Source: Blepharisma stoltei
Lineage: Eukaryota > Ciliophora > Heterotrichea > Heterotrichida > Blepharismidae
NCBI GenBank assembly: GCA_914767885.1
Contig: CAJZBQ010000039.1
Location: 372,001-436,000, forward strand
Direction of reading: 5' to 3'
Length of the DNA stretch: 64,000 bases
Position 1 is the stretch's first letter. Each line of letters begins with the position of its first letter. The notes under the pieces are model-generated. The model saw only the letters and a program-made list of their open reading frames with translations, ran no database searches and had not been told where the DNA came from. The position numbers and the translations under genes are program-made. Of the stretch, positions 1 through 10,358 are shown piece after piece.

Positions 1-2
1 AA

Positions 3-173
3 TTAAGAAAAATCAGGACTGAGCAAGATTTAAGCAAGCAACCTATAAAGAGTCATCCTAAAAGGCAAATAAAATTAAAGACAACAGCCATTTCAGGAAG
101 AAAAGGCATAGGAATTAATCACCATCACTATACCAAAACTTGTGAAATCAATATTAATCCGGTAAGTCCATAA
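3..173 (+). CDS. 3' end of an unknown basic protein (partial)
   Basis: A reading frame is open from the window edge for 56 codons and ends in TAA at 171-173. It is rich in Lys, Arg, His and Gln. The codon choice (AGA, AAA, ATT) resembles the neighbouring genes. The start lies outside the window and no domain is recognisable. It could be a chance open frame, so confidence is low. Confidence 0.3.
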   Translation, partial: LRKIRTEQDLSKQPIKSHPKRQIKLKTTAISGRKGIGINHHHYTKTCEININPVSP

Positions 174-263
174 TGTATGATTTCAGCTCTGAGAAATTTA
201 ATTTAAAGATAGCTAAAATAATAAAGTAAGAGTTTTAATAACTATATATCTCATCAGTATGCC

Positions 264-782
264 TAACTGGCTTTAAGAAATAAAATGGTGATGTTGTAGG
301 AAATTGAACTCTGAGGCGGACTCCTTATGGAGCAGGTAGGACTTATCCTGATGGAGCTGAAAGCATGGCCTCTGTCCTTTTTGAAGTAGGGTGTCCAGGG
401 TTTGGATGCCTTGCAGAAGATAGAAGTTTTGTTATTTCCCCCGAAGGTTTTCCTATCCCTACCAGACAGACTAGACAGGTTTTGCTTGCCACATAGTCTT
501 CCCTTGTCGGAACCATCGGAGACTCTACAGACAGTGTTTCTACCCTAGAGCTGATTCCTTGGACAGGTGACTCAGACCGGAAATCCAAAATGACAGCCTT
601 CATTTTTCCTATGGAGGCAATTATTCTTGGAGCAGAGATGAGGCAAAGGCGAATGGGCTGGCCCGCTTATGGCCAGTTTAATCTTACTTACTTACCTAAA
701 TTTATATTACTCTTCCACGAATCGGGCCCAAAGGCCTCGGCTAGTTTAATCATTTAGTTTAATTTAATTTAACTGGCTTTAA
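264..782 (+). mobile_element. SINE-like element E1 with 13-bp target duplication
   Basis: The 13-bp sequence TAACTGGCTTTAA occurs at 264-276 and again at 770-782. Between them lie about 493 bp that are clearly more GC-rich than the surroundings and end in a degenerate pentamer tail of TTTAA units (about 743-769). Long target duplications plus a simple-repeat tail are the hallmark of target-primed (non-LTR/SINE) insertion. No reverse transcriptase or long ORF is present. The element sits between genes, upstream of the TRPML start. The target duplication contains TA. Confidence 0.65.
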
Positions 783-862
783 CTGAAATCAGAATTGTTA
801 TTGAATAATAAAGTAAAGTAAATTTTGGAATAATTATTGAAAAATGTTAACTAATTAAAATT

Positions 863-2988
863 ATGAAAACTCCAAGGAAATCAGTCAAGCCTCTGAAGAA
901 TCTATCTTTGAGGGACCAATTATACATGCCCCCTCTCGAAAAGTACAGTGTCTTTGGGATATTTCCTTGGGCAATGGTTATCCATTTATTGCTCGTTCTT
1001 TTTGCTTCATGCCAAGTCGTGCTAATTATTAATTCAAGTGCCCTGTATAGCTATTCGCAGCTTATGCTTTGAAACCAATTATTTTTGAATAAGGACGTCC
1101 AAGGTAGTGATACTTCCCTATCTTACACATTTACTTTATTCAGAATAAATAAGCTCCAAAGCTATGTCCAAGAAACAGTTGAAAAATACTATGACATAAA
1201 CAGTCATGCTATAGACAATTATTCTTTTAAGTACAATGAATACGGTGACAAAAAGCCTGTGAAAATGTTCGTAAAATATTCTGATAGAGAAAAGGCGAAA
1301 GATAAACATTATTCAGACGAATACGACCTGACCACTAATGATCTTGGTCCATTTGAGTTTGTAAATTTAAAAGATTTTTTGGATTTAGTGAGTGAGTTTC
1401 AGCTTCAGTTCACACTTTTACATCATTTAAATCCGCATGTAGACACAGCTTCAACTTGCTATGAATGGACGATAAGTCAGATTTATCAATATACTTATCA
1501 TGGGACAATAGAAGTGTTCCAAGAATTTGATAGAGGAGTTTGCCACTCTGATTCCATCAATGTTTTTGAAAAGTACCTTGTTTTGGATTGAATTAATATT
1601 AAAATACTTTCTTATGTGCATTAAACCAGTTCGAGAGCATATAATGTAGAAAAGTTTATATATGGCTTGATATATTAGTATTGATTTTATCGCTATCCAG
1701 TATAGTAATAACTATGCTTTACTTATTTAATCGAGCACTTTTAATTTCGAGATTGAAATACAACCCAAGAGCGACGATGGCTTATGCGTGGGATTCTTTA
1801 TCCACAAAAGAAAAACTGCATTTCATCGATCTCTGGATCCTAGTCACTATTTTTGGAAATCTATGTCAGCTTTTTGGATCACTAAGTGCGTTTATAGACG
1901 AACAAAACGTTCTTAACATCCATGAGATCTTTATTGGTTTTGGCTGTTTCTTTTCCTGGATCACTATCATAAGGTACTTACCATATCCATGAAAGAGCAA
2001 AATTTGTTGTTTTTCAAGGAGGGGTTATAATTTTCAAGTTTAAAAAAATCCAAATTTGCTCAATTTTATAATTTCTTGTAATGCATACAGCTTAATTTTT
2101 ATAAAATTAATGAGAAATTTCATTATATTAAATGTGTGATTTATATACAAAATATTTGACTACAAAATTTTAATAATAATTTTTTTTCTATTCATAGAAA
2201 GGATTAATTTCCAAAAATTAGGATCTTTTCAATGACTTTGCTTGCTCAGGAATAGGGAGTTAGAGCCTGCTAAAAATGCATATACAATAGTTCACACCAT
2301 GCAAAGAGCTTTCCCTATTCTTGGTCCTTACATGGTAGGAATTTTGCCAGTTTTCATGGCATTTTCATTTTTAAGCATATGCTTATTTTGGGAAACTGGG
2401 CTATATTCCTCACCAATTTGGGCAATGATAGTCAACTTTTGTATGCTCAACGGCGACTCTTTGTATTTCTTTATCAGTGCTGATTACACAGCAAATAAAA
2501 TTTTTGGCCAACTTTATATCTATGCGTTTCTAGTCTTTTTCATTTGCTGTATTCACAATATTTTTATCGCCATTATTCAAGACGGTTTTGCCTCTCTGCA
2601 AACAAATCCGATTAAGCAAGGAGGAGACTCAGACGAAGAAGCTGACACATCATCATTTTTCAGTGCTTTAAGCAAGCTCAAAAAGAAGAAAAACCAAGAT
2701 AAAGAAGACGAGATCGATAGAGTTAAAAAATCAAGAAAAGCATTTCGGAAAATTCTGACTGGGAGGGTTTCAGGGCCAATAAACCAAGACAGGACTCAGA
2801 CTTATTTGGAGAGAATGGAAAGGGAATTTGAAGATATAAAAAAAGCAATATCAAGCTTACCTGACGTCATTGAGCCTGAGCCTGGGCATAGAGTTGATAG
2901 AAACGCATTAAAAGAAAGGATGAATGCAATGCTTAGCAAAGATATAATGGATTATGCAGATATGCTACTGACAACTAAAGTCTTTTAA
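863..2988 (+). CDS. Mucolipin-type TRP cation channel (TRPML), split by two IESs
   Basis: With the inserts at 1605-1678 and 1979-2260 removed, the gene reads as one frame of 589 codons from ATG 863 to TAA 2988; a TGA at about 1070 is read as Trp. Seen: a first membrane segment near residues 34-56, a long extracytosolic loop, then a cluster of hydrophobic segments and a pore motif LNGDSLYFF near residue 411 that aligns with the NGDDMF selectivity filter of mucolipins. The C-terminal tail is basic. Mucolipins are Ca2+/Na+-permeable channels of endolysosomal membranes; location here is inferred from the family. Both junctions fall in conserved parts of the channel, so it is one gene and not three. 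Confidence 0.85.
1605..1678 (+). mobile_element. Short TA-bounded IES (74 bp) in TRPML
   Basis: The exon 5' of this segment runs into an in-frame TAA, and the next exon begins at 1681 in another frame. Joining the TA at 1605-1606 to the TA at 1679-1680 gives a continuous sequence (...DWINIKILILSLSS...) leading straight into the second membrane segment. The segment is unique, AT-rich and has no GT...AG intron ends. Confidence 0.65.
1979..2260 (+). mobile_element. Decayed MITE/IES M1 (282 bp) in TRPML
   Basis: The insert interrupts the TRPML exon between TTA 1978-1980 and TTA 2260-2262. Removing one TA copy gives ...TIIRYLEPAKNAYT..., which matches the mucolipin S4 region. The ends are worn versions of the MITE family: the right end reads GCTTGCTCAGGAATAGGGAG and a CAAGGAGGGG motif lies near the left end. 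Orientation is the same as in the DCP2 copy. Confidence 0.8.
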
Positions 2989-3101
2989 TTTATTATTGAA
3001 TAATAAATTAATTTTATGACTAAAGGAAATGATTTTTATAATAATCTGCTACAAATAAGAAAGATTTTTAATGCTAAAATTAATGAATCTTATTATTTAA
3101 G

Positions 3102-4112
3102 ATGGCAAAAATGATGAGAGCCCTGGCTTTTGATAAATTTTTGCCTGATCCCAAACCTTTTATTAAAGAAGTTCCGATACCAACTCCAGGCCCTGGAGAA
3201 GTTCTAGTCAAAATGGAAGCAGCTCCTATTAACCCATCTGACTTAAACTGAATGAAAGGGGTATATGGAATCAAGGCAGAATTGCCTGCTATAGGTGGAT
3301 TTGAAGGCGCTGGAACTATAATTGAAACTGGCCCAGGACTTTTTACTAGTTTTCTAAAAGGAAGGCGCGTATCTTGCATAGCAGCTCCTGGAAAAAGTGG
3401 GACATGGGCTGAATATATGGTGACTAAATCACATTACTGTACAAAACTAAAGGATCATTTTTCATTTGAGCAAGGCGCTACCTTTTTCATCAATCCCATG
3501 ACTGCCCAAATGTTCACAGAAAAAATTTCCGCAGGCAAGCACAAAGCTGCTATTCAAACAGCAGCAGCCTCATCTCTCGGCAAAATGATGGTAAAGTGGG
3601 GCGAAAGAACCAAATTCCCAATAATTAACATTGTAAGAAGACCAGAACAAGTTGAGATGCTTAAAAATCTTGGATCAATGTACATTCTAAACTCAACAAG
3701 CCCAACATTTAAAGAAGAGTTATCAGATCTATGCAAAATACTACAGCCTACAATCGCTTTTGACGCTGTAAGTGGAGAACTGACAGGGGTTATTATGAAT
3801 GCTATGCCTGACAATTCTATTCATTATGTGTATGGAGCTCTATCAGGACAAGATATTTCTGGGATAAATACAAGAGGCCTTTATTTTGGAAATAAACTAT
3901 TAGGCGGCTTATGGCTTACAAGCTGGATGCAAAAGAAAACACCTTTTGAGCTTAAGCTTGCAATTGGGGCTGTACAAAGGAATTTTGGTCACACTTTTAA
4001 TAGTGAAATTACAGGTAGATTTCCACTTAACAAATATGGTGAAGCAATTAAAACGTTTAAAAGTAACACCTCAAGCGGCAAAGTGATATTATACCCTTCA
4101 CAAATCATATAG
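3102..4112 (+). CDS. Zinc-free MDR oxidoreductase (quinone / enoyl reductase type)
   Basis: A 336-residue medium-chain dehydrogenase/reductase. The N-terminal GroES-like fold carries PGPGEVLVKMEAAPINPSDL followed by a TGA-encoded Trp. The GGFEGAGTI motif and the coenzyme-binding Rossmann half (about residues 145-270) follow. There are no zinc-ligand cysteine clusters, so a zinc-independent NADPH:quinone or 2-enoyl reductase is likely; the substrate cannot be told. Start at ATG 3102, 114 nt after the TRPML stop. The gene converges with the PHD gene across element E2. Confidence 0.8.
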
Positions 4113-4138
4113 AATTAATAAAAATCATTATTTCTTTT

Positions 4139-4730
4139 GATTTAATTTTTCTTCATAATTAAAATATGGCGTCTTCGTCTGGGCATGGCCTCCCGGCCAT
4201 GCATACTCGACTCATATTTTAATTATATCCGGCAAGGTTTTGCATTTCAGAAATGGCGGCAATGCTAGGTAAGCAATTCTGGTTGTGCTCAGAGCCTAGC
4301 CCAAGTCTACTTTCGGGAATGTTTTTTCCTCATGGGAAAGGAGGCACGCAAGTTGGAAAGGGGAAGCTCAGCCAAGTCCGTTAGGACCAATCGGGCAACT
4401 CCCTAGCGTGAAACTGGGCGTTACGTCCTAGGCTTCGTGTTTTTCCTTTTTGCCGAAAGCCTACCAGAAAATCCATTTTTTTTATGGATTTTTCGGAATG
4501 GCAACCCATGTCCTCAAGCGAAGTAGCTCAGGCATGAGCCGCCTTAGTCGGCAACACTGCTCCGGAGGCGCGTACTGGAGATCGAGGCTGACTGGCCCCA
4601 GACGGTCGGCGGGCCCTATGCGGCGAAGAAGCAGCGGGAAGCTCTGGGGAGGGTTACCCCGTGAATGGCGTTAAATACAGAACCTAATAAGTTAAGTTAA
4701 GTTAAGTTAAGATTTATTTTTCTTCAATAA
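4139..4730 (+). mobile_element. SINE-like element E2 with imperfect ~19-bp target duplication
   Basis: A GC-rich insert of about 550 bp ends in a (GTTAA) tail at 4691-4710. The flanks GATTTAATTTTTCTTCATAA (4139-4158) and GATTTATTTTTCTTCAATAA (4711-4730) are near-identical and read as a target duplication. It is homologous along most of its length to E3 (29318-29856, opposite strand). Both begin with ATTAAAATATGGCGTCTTCG, share a palindromic GGCATGGCC...GGCCATGC block and share GGGCAACTCCCTAGCGTGAA. No protein-coding capacity is evident. Confidence 0.75.
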
Positions 4731-7700
4731 GCTGGGATAAAGGATGAACAAAGCCTAAAGTCTGGTACTCATGCAGAACTTCTCTGAGGTGATAGCCTGG
4801 CTGATCAGTTTCTATCGCAGTATTTGCTTTTTGTATCCACAGATCTGCTGAGTTTAGAAGAGCGTAAAGTTCATCCAAAACTGGTTCAGCAAAAGTCATC
4901 TTCAGAGCTTTTTTCCTTAGTTCATTAAGCTTGGCATAATCCCTGCTTGCATTCAATTCTTTTTGTATATCATTTACTAGTGCTTCAAAGAGCTCTATCC
5001 TTTTCTTCAGTCGGTCTACTTTTTCAATCTTCAGATAGTGAGGATCTTCTCCATCAATAAAATTCTTCAGCACTTGAACTGAAACTTTTTGGGTTTCCAA
5101 GTCTTGCAGCTTTTGGGTATACTCTGAGGCTTTATTTATCATTTCTTCTAGTCGTTTTACAACTTCCACAATTTCAGGCTCAGCCCAGTTTTGAGAGTCA
5201 GCAATTAATTTTTTCATGTTTCTTAAGGAAATCTTTACATAAAGACTTTTATAAGCATCTCTAAGCCAATCCCTTTTTTGAAGAAGCTTCATAAGGAGTT
5301 CTCGCTCAGGGATTACTACAGGAAGCCCTTCATAATCTGCTAGCTTTCTCATTACTCTGCAATCAAACAGAGTTTGTTCGTTTTCTAATGCCTGATTTTC
5401 TTGCATCACAAGCATTTCCAATTTTTTCGCTTGCAACCCAGCATCTAATAGTTCATTAATTGAGCCTTTCCAAGCTTGCATTTTCTCATAGACAAGCTTA
5501 AGTTCCCTTCTTTCGTCTCCATTGATTTTGAATTTTTCTCCTTCTTCTATCAGTTTTACGAAGTCTTCAGTAGAGATCACTTGTCTGCGAGCTTTCTCAT
5601 TTCTTGAGCCAGTCCTCTCATTACATAAAAAGCATATAAATTCTTCAATTTTGTCGATCTCACCGGCATCAAGCCCAATACAAGAAGGATGGTACCATTC
5701 TCCACAGGAATCACAATTAACCATCACTGTGTCATCCCAATTCAGTTCATAGTTGCATACACAAAAGGTTGACCAAGGAACTGTAAAGTCTTTTGGCCGC
5801 TTGGAAGATTTTTTGGTCTGCTTTACTTCATCGTTAAGGCGGCTCTTGAAATTTAAGGCGCGTTTTCTTTTGAAATCAATTAGGTTGCGAGGCTTTATCT
5901 TTGGGAAAATTTTGTTAACTCGGAAAATCATAGAAATGCCTTCTGTTGGGTGGTAAAGGGGGAATGCGTAGAAATTATAAGGAATATCGATATCTACAGG
6001 GCTTTCTTGTGGGGATGCTTCTTCTGGCTCTTGATTGATGTATTCTTCTAATGTGCAGCGCTTCTTAAGAGATCGAGGGTTAATAGGCATTCGAGGTGGA
6101 GGATTTGGGAGGGCTGATAGCACTTTTCTTGCTCTCACCCTCCAACCTTTAAGATCTTCAGCAATTTTGGCGAGTTGGTTGAACTCATCAGTTTCATAAC
6201 AAATCAAATCTCCTTCCTTCATTAAAGTTTTCAGCTCTGCGTACTCCCCTCCGTTATTTATGATATCTTTAGCTCTTTCTTTCCATGTACAGATTTCAAT
6301 TAAAGATCTTTTAAGGAGAGTTTTCTGGGTTTCAGGCACTGGGATGCTTTTGGACTCTTTATAAAGATCAATGAGTTTATCTATGACACCTTCTTCGCAA
6401 GCTGTATGAAGCTTTTCTCTCCATTCTTCAGTTTGCTTTGAGTGGACTGGAGCTTTAAAATTCCTGTCAGACAAGATCATTAGCTGCTCTGCTGGGTTGT
6501 CTTTAACTACAATTGGAATTTCTTTAGCCCACTCTTGTTGAGTCTGGTCCAGACGAGTAAGTTCTTGGAATTCTTGTGACCCTTTAAGGATATCAGGACA
6601 TGACTGTAAAAGTCTTGCTAGACTTGGGAGATCGTTGATTGATGGGCGCTGCTTTGAAATTTTTCGAAGGAATTCAGTAGCATCACTTACCCAATTCTCA
6701 ATTGTTTTGGCTTTATTTTTGATTGATTTATACTCATGACAACTGACTTTAAGGTTGTCATTTTGGTTTTGGATTTCCTTTACCTGCTCCCAGCTTCATT
6801 TTTCTTGGGCAATATTAGCAATCTCTATACATTTTTGTTGAAACTCTAAAGCCATGCTAAGCTTTTCTTTCAATTCTGTCAGTGTCGGCTCCACCTCAAT
6901 TCTTTGATTTTCCCCTTGCTTGCACAGTTTTTCTAACTTGCTGATTTCAATTACTTCTGACCCTGCAAGTACCCGCTTGGACTTTTCCCTCCACTCTTTG
7001 AACTTCTTGAGCATTGATTGGAGTTCTTTAAACAACTGGCTGCTTATCTTTTTCCCTTTAGCTTCATTTATTAATTGAGTTAATTGTTTTTGGTTAATCA
7101 CTTGAGTTTCCAATATCTTTCTAGCTCTCAAAGACCATTGGGCGTTATTCTTTATTCCTTCGAGGCTTCCAACTTCTAAAGGTAAATTGTTGCCTTCTTC
7201 AAGCACAGCCATCATGGAGTCGCTTTCTTTGTCTTCTTCTGACATTTTCACTCTCTCTTGCCACTCTTTGACCTGCTCTATGGAGTTTTCTAACACCCCT
7301 ATTTCGTGGTGAGTGAACTTGAGCTCTTTGGCTTCATTTAGCAAGCACATAACTTCTTGGACACTTGTGCGGCTGTTTTCCTTGCGAGCTTTTCAGCTGC
7401 GGATGAGGTTGTGGGCTGACTCGATCCATTTTTTGGTTTTTCTGTGCTTTTCTTTGACAGATGGCAGCTCTGGCAAATTCACAGGCAGTGCTGAGCCTTC
7501 AGTGACGAGAGAATGCAGCTGCTTAAGGGTAGGATAATTGAGCTCTTTTACTTTTTCAGTCCATTCCTGGGCTCTTGTTAAGTACTCTTTCATGCTTTTC
7601 ATAGTCGATGTTTGGATTTTATAAGCCTCGCTTTCTTGGACCAATTCCTGCAGTTCCGCTACGCTCAGCAATTTCTCTTTAAGCCTTTTTCTTGCTCCCT

Positions 7701-8400
7701 GAGAAAAAACTTCAGCTTCAGAAAGCTCATCAGCTATCTCTCCTGGAACTTTTGCCTTCATATTCGTTGCGATCTGCAGCAAAGTTTGCAGCTCCTGTTC
7801 ACTGATCCCATCTGCAACTGATTTTTTCATTTTGTCCAAAAAGTCCTCTTTTCCATCTACTTTTACCCTTGTCAGTTCTTTGGTGGCGTCGTCCACTTCT
7901 TTGACGATTTCTTCGTATGGCAAGTTATGGATGAGCTCTGGGTTGAACATCAGCGAAACTGGCTTGAGTACAGCGTACATAGCCTTGTAGACGTCGCCAT
8001 ATTTTTCAAGCAATTTCAAAGCTCGTTCTTCAACGCCGCAGCCTCCTTTGATGATATCTCCATCAATTTGATAGTCCGTGAAGACCAGCTTGCAGAACTT
8101 GAGAAATTGCTCGATTTTTTCTTGGTCGTTGAAGTTGTAATTTTTTGAGAATTTGAGCTCCTGAGTTGGTCTGGCGAAGGCTGGAATTGAGGATTGGAAC
8201 TGATCTCCTACTCTTGACGAGCGAAATGGGTAATTATTTTTGCTCTTTTTTATCGGACAATTATTATTGCTTTGAGTTTTTCTATCGCGATGCTTTTGCC
8301 TTAGGTGCCGCTGATAACAAGGATTGCACATTCCCCTGCAGTAATGGATTCCTGACTGCCCGCACTTAGTGCATCTAAATTCAGGTAGCTTGTCTTTCAT
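4714..8400 (-). CDS. PHD-finger / PLU-1-like helical-repeat protein
   Basis: One 1,228-residue frame from ATG 8400 to TAA 4714, with TGA read as Trp near 7395 and 6797. Near the N-terminus there is a small Cys-rich motif (CTKCGQ...YCRGMCNPC, about residues 10-33). The bulk is made of Trp-containing helical repeats resembling the PLU-1-like region of KDM5 demethylases. A PHD zinc finger (CVCNYELNWDD...CDSCGEWYHPSCIG...CFLC) lies in the C-terminal half. No JmjN, ARID or JmjC catalytic residues are seen, so it is probably a chromatin reader and not a demethylase. Its stop codon lies inside the right copy of the E2 target duplication. Confidence 0.75.
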
Positions 8401-8827
8401 ATTTTATATACGATTGATTGATTCATATATAAATTTTTGATAGTGATATATTAGGCTAACCTGAGTTTATAGAAGAAGAGGGGACTTTTTGTGATAGAGG
8501 CCATGAGGTCTGTTTGAAAAGCCCAGAATTTTCAACCTTTTCACTGTCGTTGCGAAATTTTGTATCCCTATACAACTTTAGAGGGAACTTGAAATTTAGG
8601 CATATAATAAGAAATTTAATGGTATAAGTCGATTATTAATAGCAATTTATCTGCTATTATAGGATTTCCCTCATTGGATAGCTTCTTTTGTTAAGGTAAG
8701 TAAATTTGGTCATATATAAATTATCAGATTAAAATGAAATCTTTTTAGAGCAGATAAGCAATCTGGAATAAGTAAATAAAGTTTAATAAGCTAAGACAGA
8801 ATTCTGATTTCTAGGCTTCGTCATAAA
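8401..8827. other. Divergent intergenic region, PHD gene / CIAO2
   Basis: About 430 bp between two divergently transcribed genes. It is AT-rich with no convincing ORF, repeat or RNA gene. It presumably holds both promoters, but no motif can be assigned. Confidence 0.5.
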
Positions 8828-9259
8828 ATGAATAATAAACCGAAGTATGATCCAGAATTTCTCAAAGAAATGATCATGGACGCTATAGGGAACATACAAG
8901 ACCCAGAACTCCCAAACACCCTTGAAGACTTAGATATTGTTGCAGAAGATCGCATTGAAGTTAAAGCTACTGATAGCAACTATCATGCAACAATTGTCTG
9001 AATTCCAACAAAAAGCACATGTTCTTATGCAAACAATATTGCCCTGTGCATGAGATACAAGCTTCAGGAGGAATACCCAGACATAAACTTAAAATTAGAC
9101 ATCATCTTAAAAGAAGGCTCTCATGTGACAAAGATGGAAAGTAATATTAATATAGTTGACAAGCAGGTGAACGATAAAGAAAGAATTGCTGCAGCTTTGG
9201 AAAACCCTGATGTTCTTCAAATGATTAAAAAGTCAACAGGAAGTATATATGAACACTAG
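8828..9259 (+). CDS. CIAO2B: CIAO2/MIP18-family Fe-S cluster targeting factor
   Basis: A 143-residue protein of the DUF59/FAM96 family. It shows the DPELPNTLEDLDIV motif, a conserved Cys in PTKSTCSYANNIA, and the C-terminal NKQ-like block with DKERIAAALENPDVL typical of MIP18. The family partners with MMS19 and CIAO1 to insert [4Fe-4S] clusters into cytosolic and nuclear proteins. One TGA (about 8999) is read as Trp. Length equals the family norm. It may be the 2A or the 2B type; the two cannot be separated here. Confidence 0.88.
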
Positions 9260-9687
9260 ACTTATAGCTATTTATAGGAGAAAATGTATAAACTAGCACT
9301 TTGAAACATTAATTTGAGCTAATTAATAAATTATGAGAAATATGATTGACTTAAAGCTGAGGATGCAGAAATTTTTATTACAATCCAAAATGATATTCCA
9401 TTTTAAAAATTGATAATGTGCATAAAAAGACATATAAAACCTTTTTATTTGATATGAGAAATTTGAAATTAAAATTCGATAAACTGTTTGGGTAGATACA
9501 TAAAGTAATGATAATACATCAGTTAGCTTCTACTAAAATTAATAGAAAGCAACTCAAGCTAGCTAGATTTTAAAATAATTTTATTCTTTAGCTCCTAATA
9601 TTAATATTTTATGGAATATTTTTCTTCTAGATATGAAATGAAATAACTTGTTTAAAGATATATGTATTTTTTATTTTGGCTATTTAA
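9260..9687. other. AT-rich convergent intergenic region
   Basis: About 430 bp between the convergent CIAO2 and MAPEG genes. No ORF, MITE motif or RNA gene was seen. Confidence 0.5.
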
Positions 9688-10197
9688 TTAATCGTAGACC
9701 ATATAAAAGCATGAGACAAAAGCAACAATTAAAAGCCCAAGCAAGGAAATATCTAAAATCGCTGCACCAATTCCTCTCCCTCTTGACCCGCTCATCTTAT
9801 ACCCGATAGAATATACAGTTCTACCAATAATGTAAGCAGCTCCTAGCCCAATAGTCCAATATGGAAATTCTAAACCTGCAATTGGAATACAAACTAAAGG
9901 AGCATGAGCACCTTCCAAATAATTTCATTGAATTCTTTGCGCATTATTGAAATCGTACCAATCCTTTAAGGGCAATTTCTTTGAGAATCTTCCACTCCCA
10001 GTGTCAGGATACCCTTGGAAATCTGGTTCTCTATGAAACGCTTCAATAAATTCTTCAGTGAAATTTTCTTTCATGAATCTTGGTGTAAAAGTTTTAAGTC
10101 TACTTGGAGAAACAAAAACATACGTAAAAAGCGTAAGTTGAAAGGCAATTAGAATCTCTATAAAAATCACCCATCCATAGTCGTCAGGCACGTCCAT
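9688..10197 (-). CDS. MGST3: MAPEG-family microsomal glutathione transferase (MGST3-like)
   Basis: A 169-residue membrane protein with four hydrophobic segments. The family block FNNAQRIQWNYLEGAHAPLV (Trp from TGA) matches the MGST3/LTC4S-type signature around the glutathione-binding Arg, Asn and Glu residues. It is followed by GLGAAYIIGRTVYSIGY and a Gly-rich loop before the last helix. Expected role: glutathione transferase or peroxidase in the ER membrane. The loop after the first helix is longer than usual. Confidence 0.8.
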
Positions 10198-10358
10198 TTA
10201 TTATCTTATATTTATGAGTTTTCAAGAAAATTCGTTGTTAAAGGAAATCAATTATAAATCACTTGGCTTTGTTTTTTTTTATTTCGCCATTCTTTCTTTA
10301 ATTTCCAAATGCCAAATTTTAAAGCAATAATTATAATAGCTAAAATCAAAGTGCAAAA

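Noticed and set aside
4450-4674. ORF within element E2
   Set aside because: It lies in the GC-rich SINE-like body, has no protein resemblance and is not preserved in the homologous E3 copy.
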